Shown here: one piece after another, positions 14,722 through 22,772 of the stretch
Layout: each line of letters opens with the position of its first letter
Numbering within the stretch: the stretch's first letter is position 1
Assembly: GCA_023411265.1 (NCBI GenBank)
Contig: JAEYOX010000080.1
Span: forward strand, 1 to 27,492
Direction: 5' to 3'
Source of the DNA: Bacteroidota bacterium
Lineage (GTDB): Bacteria; Bacteroidota; Bacteroidia; Flavobacteriales; Weeksellaceae
Length of the DNA: 27,492 bases
Translations under genes and position numbers: made by a program
Notes under the pieces: generated by a model
What the model was told of the DNA's origin: nothing
What the model saw: the letters and a program-made list of their open reading frames with translations, nothing else
Databases searched by the model: none

Positions 14722-15905
14722 TATATCTCAATACCTTTTTTAGCAAATTGCTCCTTAAGTCTGAATTCAAAATGTTCAGAAGAGTAATTTTTCACTGTTT
14801 CAAATGCATTTTGTGAAAATTGTTGAAGTTGGTTTCTATCCTCACTAAGCAACTTCAGCTTGGTAATAATATCGTTAGCATCACTAATTTTCCAGCCGTT
14901 TACCCCGTCAATAACCACATCTCCACAATTATTGGTAGCAAGAACGGGAATACCGTTAGACATTGCTTCTAACTGTACCATACCGAACCCATCACAATAG
15001 GTAGGAAAAAGCATAACATCGAGTGTATCATACAGATTCTGGAGACCCTGCCGGCTGAGGTGACCGTGATAGGTTATAAATTCTCTAGAGGCTTCAATGA
15101 TTTCAGGCGAAATATGGACTGCGCCCGCAGCATGGAATTCCATGCTATCTCGCAATTGGCTTGCGACCTCATGAAAGACTTTAAATCCTTTTATTAAATT
15201 AATATTACCGATAAACCCTACATTTAGTTTTTGATTGTTATTAAGTGGCCTTAGCTCCCTATTAGTGGTTTCGAAAATCAGGGGCAGCACCACTATTTTT
15301 TCTTCAGCGGCACCATACGAAACAATACACTCCTTGGAATATTCTGAATTAACTACAATAATATCAGACAGTTTCCATTCCTTAATTATCCTTTGCCTAA
15401 ATTCCTCCGTCGGAGGTTCACTTTTCGGTTCAAACTGTGGGTCCTGTTCCCACAGACGTTGCTTGATATTATAATACGCTAAGCCTGGATCTATCTGATT
15501 ATGCACTTTAACAACTTTCTTATCCTTAAAATATTCCAGGACCTCCAAATTGGCATTGGTATATCCCCAAACCATATCAGGTTTCAGATGACGAATATTA
15601 CGGAGTACGAATAAATTAAACAGTCTGTCGACGGCTATCCATCGCTTATAAATGTTTTTTTGGAGTTTCCTGACTATCAATGTATAAAGAAGCATGAACC
15701 AGGAATAATGCACCACTTGATGTTGATTAAGATCCTTATCAAAACGACGTTCTGCGATTTTAAATCGCTGTCCTACTAAAGTATTTGGATTAATCCAATA
15801 ATCGGTGATAAAGCGTGCAAGCTTACCGATGCGCATAAAATATTTCGCAATCAGATATTTATCCCTTGCTCCAACATGATGCACCAAAACCTTTTTTATT
15901 GTCAT
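14721..15905 (-). CDS. Family 4 glycosyltransferase
   Basis: A 394-residue GT-B glycosyltransferase. The first half has 'VLVHHVGARDKYLIAKYF' and 'KVHNQIDPGLAYYN'; the donor domain has 'LNVGFIGNINLIKGFKVFHE', 'YHGHLSRQGLQNLYDTLDVM' and 'YCDGFGMVQLEAMSNGIPVL', a clear D-x7-E form of the family 4 motif. It is predicted to add one sugar of the repeat unit; donor not assignable. It is the first gene of a tightly packed run that continues through wzy, with a one-base overlap. A 61-base gap separates it from the acetyltransferase upstream. Confidence 0.87.
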   Translation of the reverse strand: MTIKKVLVHHVGARDKYLIAKYFMRIGKLARFITDYWINPNTLVGQRFKIAERRFDKDLNQHQVVHYSWFMLLYTLIVRKLQKNIYKRWIAVDRLFNLFVLRNIRHLKPDMVWGYTNANLEVLEYFKDKKVVKVHNQIDPGLAYYNIKQRLWEQDPQFEPKSEPPTEEFRQRIIKEWKLSDIIVVNSEYSKECIVSYGAAEEKIVVLPLIFETTNRELRPLNNNQKLNVGFIGNINLIKGFKVFHEVASQLRDSMEFHAAGAVHISPEIIEASREFITYHGHLSRQGLQNLYDTLDVMLFPTYCDGFGMVQLEAMSNGIPVLATNNCGDVVIDGVNGWKISDANDIITKLKLLSEDRNQLQQFSQNAFETVKNYSSEHFEFRLKEQFAKKGIEI

Positions 15906-15966
15906 TTCACTTCTTAAAAAAAACCAAACGTATCCGAGTACTTTCTACGACAACAATAATCTTATT

Positions 15967-16557
15967 TTAATGAAATCTTGCTTTTATATAAGATATAAAA
16001 TCACGCCCTTGCAATGCAGACGGAAGCAATTGTGTAGGCAATACCTTCCTTTGCCCTATAATTTGGGCAGGATTTCCACCTAATACATCACCGGCATTAG
16101 TGTCTCTTGTTAAAACACTTCCTGCTGCCAATACAGTTCCTTTACGAATTAATTTACATGAAGGAACTATAAGTGTATTAGTTGTCAACCAGGTATAATC
16201 TTCAATAATCAGGTCACTACCAATAGTTTCAAACTCTAGCGAATTAATGTTATGAGACTGTCTTATTATAGTTGCTCCTTTATTAATTATCACATTCTTA
16301 CCGATTACTACTTTTTGGCGAAGATCAATAAGATGGCTCTCGATGATGGAATCCTTACCAATAATCAAGTTGGAATTAGCTTTAAGCGCTAGTTTAAGTG
16401 GCATACTAGAATCACTGCCTACACTTGCACCTTTGCTCCTTGCAATCATGACAATAAATTTATTTCTTAAATAATTTAATAGCCTAATCCCTCCCCCTAA
16501 AATAAATCTCAGTGCGCTCCTTTGTCGTATATGCTCACGATATGTAAGTGTTTTCAT
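15967..16557 (-). CDS. Hexapeptide-repeat acyltransferase (WcaF/LbH type)
   Basis: A 196-residue left-handed beta-helix acyltransferase. After a basic helical N-terminus, isoleucine/valine-rich hexapeptide turns run from about residue 55 to 160 ('LIIGKDSIIES', 'VVIGKNVIINKGATII', 'GTVLAAGSVLTRDTNAGDVLGGNPAQIIG'). The ending with G-N-P-A is standard for acetyl-CoA sugar O-acetyltransferases. A candidate catalytic His lies in 'RQSHNINS'. It most likely O-acetylates the polysaccharide repeat in the cytoplasm. It sits between two glycosyltransferases with short gaps. The exact target is unknown. Confidence 0.82.
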   Translation of the reverse strand: MKTLTYREHIRQRSALRFILGGGIRLLNYLRNKFIVMIARSKGASVGSDSSMPLKLALKANSNLIIGKDSIIESHLIDLRQKVVIGKNVIINKGATIIRQSHNINSLEFETIGSDLIIEDYTWLTTNTLIVPSCKLIRKGTVLAAGSVLTRDTNAGDVLGGNPAQIIGQRKVLPTQLLPSALQGRDFISYIKARFH

Positions 16558-16599
16558 TGAATTTGTATAAACTACTACCTGATATTAATGGCTGTTTGT

Positions 16600-17631
16600 T
16601 TAACGAAGTAAATCTCTGTAAGCCTCTTTATAATGTTCTAGGATAGTATTATCAGAATATTGGAAAATCTCTTTTTCATTAACCTCAATACTTTCCGTCA
16701 CTGCGCGGTCAATTGCTTGAACAATCTCCTTTTCATTAAAAGGATCGAAATAATATGCATTCTCCTTAAAATACTCATTAGGTACCCCTTCCGCATTGGT
16801 GCTACACACGGTCTTCCCATAGAGCAGTGCGCGAAGTGCGGAAAGACTTGGTGTCTCAATCAGCCCGGGTGATATCAGAAACTCACAATTCTGGTACGCG
16901 CTGTCGATTACAGAAGGATCATTTTCAAAGCCAACATATTTCACATTAGGACGGGACTTAATCTCAGCCATGCAGCGTTCACCATAAGGAGAGTTAAAAT
17001 AGGATCCCACAATTACCAGCAATGGATAATCTTTCTTCCAGCTCTGAAGCACGCGCAGATGATTTTTGCGTTCAGGTCCCAACATGCCCACCATTAAAGC
17101 GTAAGGCTCAGTGATCGAGTGCTTTTTAAGAAAGGTTTCACTGTAAGCCTGTCGCTCCATGCCATACGAATTATGGATAATGGAAACACGGTCTGCTGGA
17201 AGTTTAAAAAACTCTATAAATTTTCTCTTCTCACCGGAACTGTTTACGATAAAAAGGTCTGCCTTATCAACAAGATACCGCTTGGTCAAACGGTTACTAA
17301 CAATCGTATTTTTGAAGTTAATTTTCATTAGAATCTTTTCACTCCAATTTTTCATCGGCCAGTAATTGGGCGAACAGATGATTTTAGTCCCTTTTTCTTT
17401 TGACCATCGCAGCACATCAATCATACCCTCTCCGAAACCAAAGTAATGGATAATGTCTGGCTGTACATAGTTCCATATATCATATTTATAGACATTGAAC
17501 TCTGCACTGTCTTTGAAATATTCTTCGATTGTATCAATCTGAGTATTCATACCCGACTGGTTCATACCGATTGCAGATCCAGCCAACAACGCAATGTTTA
17601 TTTTATTATTTTTCCTTACTAGCCTGGTCAT
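16600..17631 (-). CDS. Glycosyltransferase, family 4-like, with altered motif
   Basis: A 343-residue GT-B protein. 'NIALLAGSAIGMNQSGM' and 'DIIHYFGFGEGMIDVLRW' form the acceptor domain. 'ALMVGMLGPERKNHLRVLQSW' starts the donor domain, and 'LISPGLIETPSLSALRALLYGKTV' occupies the E-x7-E position; the second acidic residue is replaced by Arg, so donor binding may differ. The rest of the fold is intact and the length is only slightly short for the family. It is eight bases from the preceding transferase stop, so it belongs to the same operon. Sugar specificity unknown. Confidence 0.8.
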   Translation of the reverse strand: MTRLVRKNNKINIALLAGSAIGMNQSGMNTQIDTIEEYFKDSAEFNVYKYDIWNYVQPDIIHYFGFGEGMIDVLRWSKEKGTKIICSPNYWPMKNWSEKILMKINFKNTIVSNRLTKRYLVDKADLFIVNSSGEKRKFIEFFKLPADRVSIIHNSYGMERQAYSETFLKKHSITEPYALMVGMLGPERKNHLRVLQSWKKDYPLLVIVGSYFNSPYGERCMAEIKSRPNVKYVGFENDPSVIDSAYQNCEFLISPGLIETPSLSALRALLYGKTVCSTNAEGVPNEYFKENAYYFDPFNEKEIVQAIDRAVTESIEVNEKEIFQYSDNTILEHYKEAYRDLLR

Positions 17632-17638
17632 AATCTTT

Positions 17639-18889
17639 TTAGTTAAATTTCCTCAAGAATAATCGAATGTATATGATGGTTTTGTAAATAATAGATTTTT
17701 TTCTGACGAGATACACTTCTTCAAGTTTGTCTAAATTTTGCAGTGTGCTGTTCTGTCCTTCCGTCATACCAGAATAAATTTTATTATAGAGCAGGAGGGT
17801 CACATTGTCAATATCGTGATTCTGTTTCACGTATTGATAATCTAAATCAGCGTAATGATCGTAGTCATTTAAAACCAAATCCATCACGTCTTTAAATCTA
17901 TAATTTCTCTTTTCCCCATCTAATAATGGGTATAAGGAACCAAGAGAATACTCATAAATCTGATGCAGTAAAGAATATTTAATTGTATTGGCCTTATATT
18001 TTTTATCATAAAGATCTATCATTACTACCGGCTTTCTAAGTTTTGCAATTTCCAGAGCAGAAGTTCCCATTGCAACTCCCAAATCAACTTTATTGGCAAT
18101 AAAGTCTTTTAGGTCAGTGTTTACCAGTTTTCCTGTAAAATAGATTGGAAAATTCATTTTGCTAGCTAAATCTTTTAACCTATCCAATTCACTACCGATA
18201 CCAATAATATAAAATTCAATAGAAGATGTTTGTGAGTAAGATTCTAACTCCATTATAATTAATTCTATTGATCTATATTTATCTCCATCTATTCTCCCTA
18301 GCCAGGCAATACGGAAAGGCAAAAAATCTATGGGTGTTTGTTTATTGAAAACAATTGGTTCAAGGGGTATCTCTATAGGAATTGGTAAGTAGCAACGCTT
18401 ACTTAATTTAAAATCAAAAAAATTCGAATTTGTAATATATGTTGAATAATCCATAAAGAAAAGTGCGCCAGAGTCTGTTAACTCTTTCAGCTGCCGCCCC
18501 ACGATCTTCCGAACTCTTGGGGCAAGTAAAGTAATATGCTTAAAAAGGAACAGATTCGATATCACATTTAGAGGATGAACCATCCAAAAAACAAAATGTA
18601 AGTCAGTATAATTAGTGATTAACGATTTTACGTGAAATATATAGTTGGCTGGTAATATCACGGTGGACCCTATAGGCAACAAAATTTTATGAGAATCATC
18701 TTTTATAATGAATTTAACTTTCGTACCGTTGTAATTTGTCCGGGCATATCCACTCGAATAATCAACATAGTAGATACTGACGCCTTTGTCAGCAAGTCTA
18801 TCTGCCAGTCTACTAAATAATAGTTCTGCCCCACCTAAAGAATTACTTGGGTTATAAAATACTATTTCTTTTTTTCGATCTACTTTCAT
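17639..18889 (-). CDS. Glycosyltransferase, GT-B fold
   Basis: A 416-residue protein. 'IVFYNPSNSLGGAELLFSRLADRLADKG' is the typical GT4 N-terminus with the GGAE loop, and 'RIAWLGRIDGDKYRSIELII' and 'YFTGKLVNTDLKDFI' belong to the donor domain. The E-x7-E motif is not standard; 'VAMGTSALEIAKLRKPVVMI' takes its place. The C-terminus is basic and hydrophobic, consistent with membrane association. I chose the ATG at 18887-18889; a TTG one codon upstream (18892) is less likely. It follows wzx by four bases. It is A+T rich, like wzx. The donor cannot be predicted. Confidence 0.8.
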   Translation of the reverse strand: MKVDRKKEIVFYNPSNSLGGAELLFSRLADRLADKGVSIYYVDYSSGYARTNYNGTKVKFIIKDDSHKILLPIGSTVILPANYIFHVKSLITNYTDLHFVFWMVHPLNVISNLFLFKHITLLAPRVRKIVGRQLKELTDSGALFFMDYSTYITNSNFFDFKLSKRCYLPIPIEIPLEPIVFNKQTPIDFLPFRIAWLGRIDGDKYRSIELIIMELESYSQTSSIEFYIIGIGSELDRLKDLASKMNFPIYFTGKLVNTDLKDFIANKVDLGVAMGTSALEIAKLRKPVVMIDLYDKKYKANTIKYSLLHQIYEYSLGSLYPLLDGEKRNYRFKDVMDLVLNDYDHYADLDYQYVKQNHDIDNVTLLLYNKIYSGMTEGQNSTLQNLDKLEEVYLVRKKSIIYKTIIYIRLFLRKFN

Positions 18890-18893
18890 CAAT

Positions 18894-20372
18894 TTACTTG
18901 TTCATTTTGCTTCTAATTAGTGACCAAAGTGATAGTAACTTGTTTAGCTCAAAAACTGAATAATAACCTGATATGCAAATTAGGGCACTTCCTACTATGT
19001 ACTGATATGGTGAGTCCATAAATTTAACAACTAAAAAACAGCTTCCAGCTAATAATATTTGAATTGAAAAAATTTTAATAAACCTGTTGGTGAAGGAAAA
19101 ATTACACAATAATCTTGCAATTACATAAACTTGAATTAAATAGAGAAAATATGTAATTAGAAATGCGATACCCAAACCGGTAATTCCGTAATATTGATAA
19201 CCTAATATACTGAAGATTAACAAATAGCAATTGGTAACCAATTCACTCCAAAAATAGACTTTGTTTGCTGATTTAGCTACAAGAACAAAAGCAATTGTCC
19301 ACGAAGCGGCCTTAAAAAACATACCTAGGGCGGCATACCATATCATTCCGCTCACTAAAATAAATTGATCTGTATATAGAAGAACTATGATCCAATTTAT
19401 ATAAACTAAAAAAATTAAAATAATGGGAGATAAGATAAGTATTGTAATTTCCGCCTGGTTATTAATTGTAGTGCGAGATTCGGAATCATTATTAGCCACC
19501 ATAGAAAGTCTGGGAAAATAGTCGGTAATCATAGCAGAAAATAATAGACCAACATATGTATTAATAATAGTAAATCCCGCGTTATACAGACCAACTTCCC
19601 TCACACCTCCATTATTGCTTATGTATATTCGTAAGTAGTATGATCCGACCATTGTAATAATAGCACTGACACTAAGAGCGAGTCCAGTTTTTAGAACACC
19701 CCTTCCATCCCGTATTGTACGTAGTCTTGAAACAAAAACCCCTTTAATTTTTATTTGTCGGGCAAAATACCAAGATAATAATAGTGTGGTAAATGATGTT
19801 ATAAGGATACTCGGAACTATTCCCTTAACTCCTAAAAAATAATATAGTGGCAAAGAGGAAAGTAAACCCACAAGGCTACCAATCATAGAAGATTTTGCTA
19901 ATTTTTTTAATTCTCTGGTACTTTGTAAAAGCACATTTTGCCCTATACTTATTTGGTTAACTAAAAGAGTGATAGATAATATCGAAAATGCTAAAGTATA
20001 GTCACGGTTTCCAAAAGTTAGCTCGCTTAACCAGTTTGCACAAATGAACATTATTATACTCCCTAAAGCACCAGTAATCCAAACTATTCTCCGGAGTACT
20101 TTTATCGCAATTGCCATTTGGTTAGGTTTTCCGGCTGCATGAGCAGCCGAAATAAACTTTACACCACTAGTGCCTACACCGAAGTTGGTAAAAGATGCAA
20201 TCATTCCGATTGTAGATGTGAGAAGACCCATAATACCTATACCGGCAGGACCCAGTAATATAGCCACTACTTTAGATTTAAGTAACTGGATGAAGATATT
20301 AAAAATCTGCACACCCCCAAAAATAGAGGTGGCTTTTAATATTTGTCGATAAGAGGATTGATTATCTGTCAC
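18894..20372 (-). CDS. wzx: Wzx-type O-antigen/capsule repeat-unit flippase
   Basis: A 492-residue inner-membrane protein with twelve to fourteen hydrophobic segments and the MOP-superfamily Wzx pattern. The N-terminus 'ATSIFGGVQIFNIFIQLLKSKVVAILLGPAGIG' is characteristic of the WzxE-like flippases, which move undecaprenyl-linked repeat units to the periplasmic side. The start codon is GTG at 20370-20372, placed directly after the TAA of the aminotransferase with no gap; the next ATG would remove the first membrane helix. It is markedly A+T rich, as is usual for Wzx genes. Its presence with wzy defines a Wzx/Wzy-dependent pathway. Confidence 0.9.
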   Translation of the reverse strand: MTDNQSSYRQILKATSIFGGVQIFNIFIQLLKSKVVAILLGPAGIGIMGLLTSTIGMIASFTNFGVGTSGVKFISAAHAAGKPNQMAIAIKVLRRIVWITGALGSIIMFICANWLSELTFGNRDYTLAFSILSITLLVNQISIGQNVLLQSTRELKKLAKSSMIGSLVGLLSSLPLYYFLGVKGIVPSILITSFTTLLLSWYFARQIKIKGVFVSRLRTIRDGRGVLKTGLALSVSAIITMVGSYYLRIYISNNGGVREVGLYNAGFTIINTYVGLLFSAMITDYFPRLSMVANNDSESRTTINNQAEITILILSPIILIFLVYINWIIVLLYTDQFILVSGMIWYAALGMFFKAASWTIAFVLVAKSANKVYFWSELVTNCYLLIFSILGYQYYGITGLGIAFLITYFLYLIQVYVIARLLCNFSFTNRFIKIFSIQILLAGSCFLVVKFMDSPYQYIVGSALICISGYYSVFELNKLLSLWSLIRSKMNK

Positions 20373-21473
20373 TTAAAAGTTATTAATACATGAAATTATT
20401 TTTTGCACTTCATCATCTTCCATCACCGGACTTATGGGCAAACTCAACACTTCTTCATGGATTTTTTCAGTAATAGGAAACGTGAGGTTATTATAATATT
20501 TATACGCTTTCTGCTTATGCGGTGGTATCGGATAGTGAATCAAGGTTTGCACGCCATTTTCCTGCAGATAGTTCTGCAGTTGCTCCCGTTTTCCGGCCCG
20601 GATCACAAACAGATGCCACACATGTTCTTCAGCTGCTGCGGGAAGCTGCGGAAGAGTGATTGTAGTGTTTTTTATTTCAGCAACATAGCGTTCCGCAATC
20701 TGCCGCCTTCTCGCATTGTCCGAATCAATGTATTTAAGTTTAACATCCAGTACAGCAGCCTGTATTTCATCGAGGCGGCTGTTTAATCCCTGATATTTGT
20801 TGATGTACTTTTCTTCAGAGCCGTAGTTAGCCAATGCACGAATTGTTTTTGCCAAAATCGGATCCTTACAGGTTACTGTACCGCCATCGCCCAGCGCTCC
20901 TAAATTTTTGCCGGGATAGAAACTGAATCCGGCTGCGTCACCCAAATTCCCTGTTTTTATGCCATTCCATTCAGCACCGATGGCCTGTGCGTTATCCTCG
21001 ATGATTTTTAAATCGTACTTCTTGGCTAGATTCTCCAACTCCTGAGACCAGCACACGCGCCCATATAGATGGACGACCATAATTGCCTTGGTTTTGGATG
21101 TAATGAGACTTTCAATCTTAGAAATATCGATGTTGTACGTATCGTTGTCGGGTTCCGCAAAAACCGGCTTCAGTTGGTTATCCGTAATAGCAAGCACTGA
21201 TGCGATATAGGTATTAGCGGGGACAATCACTTCATCTCCCACCTTGAGTTGGCCTAATTCCAAATAAGCTCTGAATATCAGGCGTAACGCATCCAAACCA
21301 TTAGCAACCCCAATCGTATTTGGAGATCCAGTGTATTGTGACAAATTCTGTTCAAAATTCTTTACTTCATTGCCCAAAAGATACCACCCCGAACGGAAGG
21401 TATTGAGAAGCCGCTCTTCAATTTCGTTCTGATAAGCGAGGTTTATTTTCTGTAGGTGTAAAAATTTAATCAT
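20373..21473 (-). CDS. fdtB: FdtB/QdtB-like sugar 3-aminotransferase (DegT family)
   Basis: A 366-residue DegT/DnrJ/EryC1/StrS-family aminotransferase, PLP-dependent. The PLP lysine is Lys189 in 'FSFYPGKNLGALGDGG'; Asp160 in 'IIEDNAQAIGA' contacts the cofactor ring; 'VANGLDALRL' near residue 58 binds the phosphate. The family converts a dTDP-3-keto-6-deoxyhexose to the 3-amino sugar with glutamate as amino donor. The 3-amino assignment comes from the neighbours: two FdtA-type ketoisomerases and an acyltransferase directly upstream, the same set as in dTDP-Fuc3NAc or dTDP-Qui3NAc pathways. Choosing between fucose and quinovose forms is not possible from the sequence. Confidence 0.88.
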   Translation of the reverse strand: MIKFLHLQKINLAYQNEIEERLLNTFRSGWYLLGNEVKNFEQNLSQYTGSPNTIGVANGLDALRLIFRAYLELGQLKVGDEVIVPANTYIASVLAITDNQLKPVFAEPDNDTYNIDISKIESLITSKTKAIMVVHLYGRVCWSQELENLAKKYDLKIIEDNAQAIGAEWNGIKTGNLGDAAGFSFYPGKNLGALGDGGTVTCKDPILAKTIRALANYGSEEKYINKYQGLNSRLDEIQAAVLDVKLKYIDSDNARRRQIAERYVAEIKNTTITLPQLPAAAEEHVWHLFVIRAGKREQLQNYLQENGVQTLIHYPIPPHKQKAYKYYNNLTFPITEKIHEEVLSLPISPVMEDDEVQKIISCINNF

Positions 21474-21474
21474 T

Positions 21475-21966
21475 TTAATTTTGTGTATAAGTTATCGTAC
21501 CTTTTTCATCAATCGTACCTCTTTGCTTAGCTGGATTACCGAACCAAACCGTTCGCGGCGGAACATCTTTTGTAATTACACTCCCGGCTCCTACCAGTGC
21601 ATATTCACCAACGGTATTTCCTGCGACAATCGTTGCATTCGCGCCAATCGAAGCACCTTTTTTCACCAGCGTTTTTGCAAAAATTTCGGGATATTGTTTC
21701 GAACGCGGCACAAGATCATTGGTAAAGGTCACATTAGGACCTATGAAAACCTGATCTTCCAGCGTTACACCATCCCAAATCTGAACACCTGGTTTGATGG
21801 TCACGTGATCACCTATTACCACATCATTCTCGATAAACACGTGGCAATTTATGTTACAGCCTTTACCAATTACTGCGTTTTCAAGAATGACGCAAAACTG
21901 CCAAACCATGGTGTCATCACCGATATTTTCAGACTGTACGTCAGCCAACTGATGTATTTTAACCAT
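21475..21966 (-). CDS. Hexapeptide N-acyltransferase (FdtC/QdtC or WxcM-N type)
   Basis: A 163-residue left-handed beta-helix acyltransferase. 'HQLADVQSENIGDDTMVWQFCVILENAVIGKGCNI' is the typical start of the WxcM N-domain and WlbB/WbpD group, followed by 'IENDVVIGDHVTIKPGVQIWDG', 'FIGPNVTFTNDLVPRSK' and the ending 'VPPRTVWFGNPAKQRG'. In the dTDP-3-amino-sugar pathways such an enzyme acylates the 3-amino group made by FdtB. It overlaps the ketoisomerase by eight bases and lies one base from fdtB. In some bacteria this domain is fused to the ketoisomerase (WxcM); here they are separate genes. Confidence 0.85.
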   Translation of the reverse strand: MVKIHQLADVQSENIGDDTMVWQFCVILENAVIGKGCNINCHVFIENDVVIGDHVTIKPGVQIWDGVTLEDQVFIGPNVTFTNDLVPRSKQYPEIFAKTLVKKGASIGANATIVAGNTVGEYALVGAGSVITKDVPPRTVWFGNPAKQRGTIDEKGTITYTQN

Positions 21967-22378
21967 TTCTGTAAATTAAAAACTCCTCGTAATCTCTAAT
22001 ATAATCCGCTTCATCGTAGGTATGAGAAGCCAGTACCAAACAAATCGCACCAGATGAAAAATTGACTTCAGATGCCCAAATACCCGGCGGAATGTGTAAC
22101 CCTATATCCGGACGGTTCAGAAATACTTGTCTTTTAAATTTTCCATCATCTAGAGTTACTTCGAAACTTCCGCTTGCTGCTATGAGGAACTGATGACATT
22201 CTTTATGGGCATGTGCTCCTCTGCTTTCGCCTCCGGCAATGTCATATAGATAAAACACTCTTTTCACCGCAAAAGGAAATGCGGAATTATTTTCCACGAC
22301 CGTTAGGTTACCCTCGTCAAACGACGTTTTTCCCAAATCGACAATTGAACAGTCAAATACCGTAAGTTTATCTGCCAT
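21959..22378 (-). CDS. fdtA: FdtA/WxcM-type sugar 3,4-ketoisomerase
   Basis: A 139-residue single-domain cupin of the FdtA/QdtA (WxcM C-terminal) family, which isomerises dTDP-4-keto-6-deoxyglucose to the 3-keto sugar. The catalytic signature 'ESRGAHAHKECHQF' has both histidines (His56 and His58), matching the two active-site histidines known in FdtA. 'VFYLYDIAGG' before it and 'RPDIGLHIPPGIWASEVNFSSGA' after it are standard. It overlaps the acyltransferase by eight bases and the second cupin by eleven. With the two histidines intact it is the likely active isomerase of the pathway. Confidence 0.88.
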   Translation of the reverse strand: MADKLTVFDCSIVDLGKTSFDEGNLTVVENNSAFPFAVKRVFYLYDIAGGESRGAHAHKECHQFLIAASGSFEVTLDDGKFKRQVFLNRPDIGLHIPPGIWASEVNFSSGAICLVLASHTYDEADYIRDYEEFLIYRNG

Positions 22379-22772
22379 TTCTCAAATTTTTAAATTCAGT
22401 AAAATCCCTGATGTAATCTTGATCATCATAAGCTTTATCTGAAACAATCAATGCCAGTGAATTGGTAGAAAAATTCTCCAGTTTTCTCCAGTACATTCTT
22501 GGAATATAAAGACCGTAATATGAACGGTTTAATGAAAAACGCTCTTCATTTTGCCCATCGTTAAGCACCACATCAAAACTACCGGAAAGCGCAACAATAA
22601 ATTCCTGCTGCTCTTTAAACGCATGACTACCGCGTTTTTCCCCACCCGGAACGTCATAAATCCAGTAGGTTCTGGCAATTTCAAAGGGAAGTTGCCTCGG
22701 GTGTTCAAAGAAAGAAAGATTTCCTCTTTTATCCAATATTTTCGGAAGTTCTATAATTTTAGCTTTCATCAT
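22368..22772 (-). CDS. Second FdtA/WxcM-type cupin, lacking one catalytic histidine
   Basis: A 134-residue cupin homologous to its downstream neighbour over its whole length: 'TYWIYDVPGGEKRGSHAFKEQQEF', 'GLYIPRMYWRKLENFS' and the ending 'DQDYIRDFTEFKNLRNG' all align. In the active-site motif the second histidine is replaced by Phe (His50 kept, Phe52 in place of His). It may be an isomerase of different product configuration, a partner subunit or an inactive paralogue; the sequence does not decide. The ATG overlaps the wecC stop in ATGA. The two cupins are clearly diverged, so the duplication is old. Confidence 0.82.
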   Translation of the reverse strand: MMKAKIIELPKILDKRGNLSFFEHPRQLPFEIARTYWIYDVPGGEKRGSHAFKEQQEFIVALSGSFDVVLNDGQNEERFSLNRSYYGLYIPRMYWRKLENFSTNSLALIVSDKAYDDQDYIRDFTEFKNLRNGR

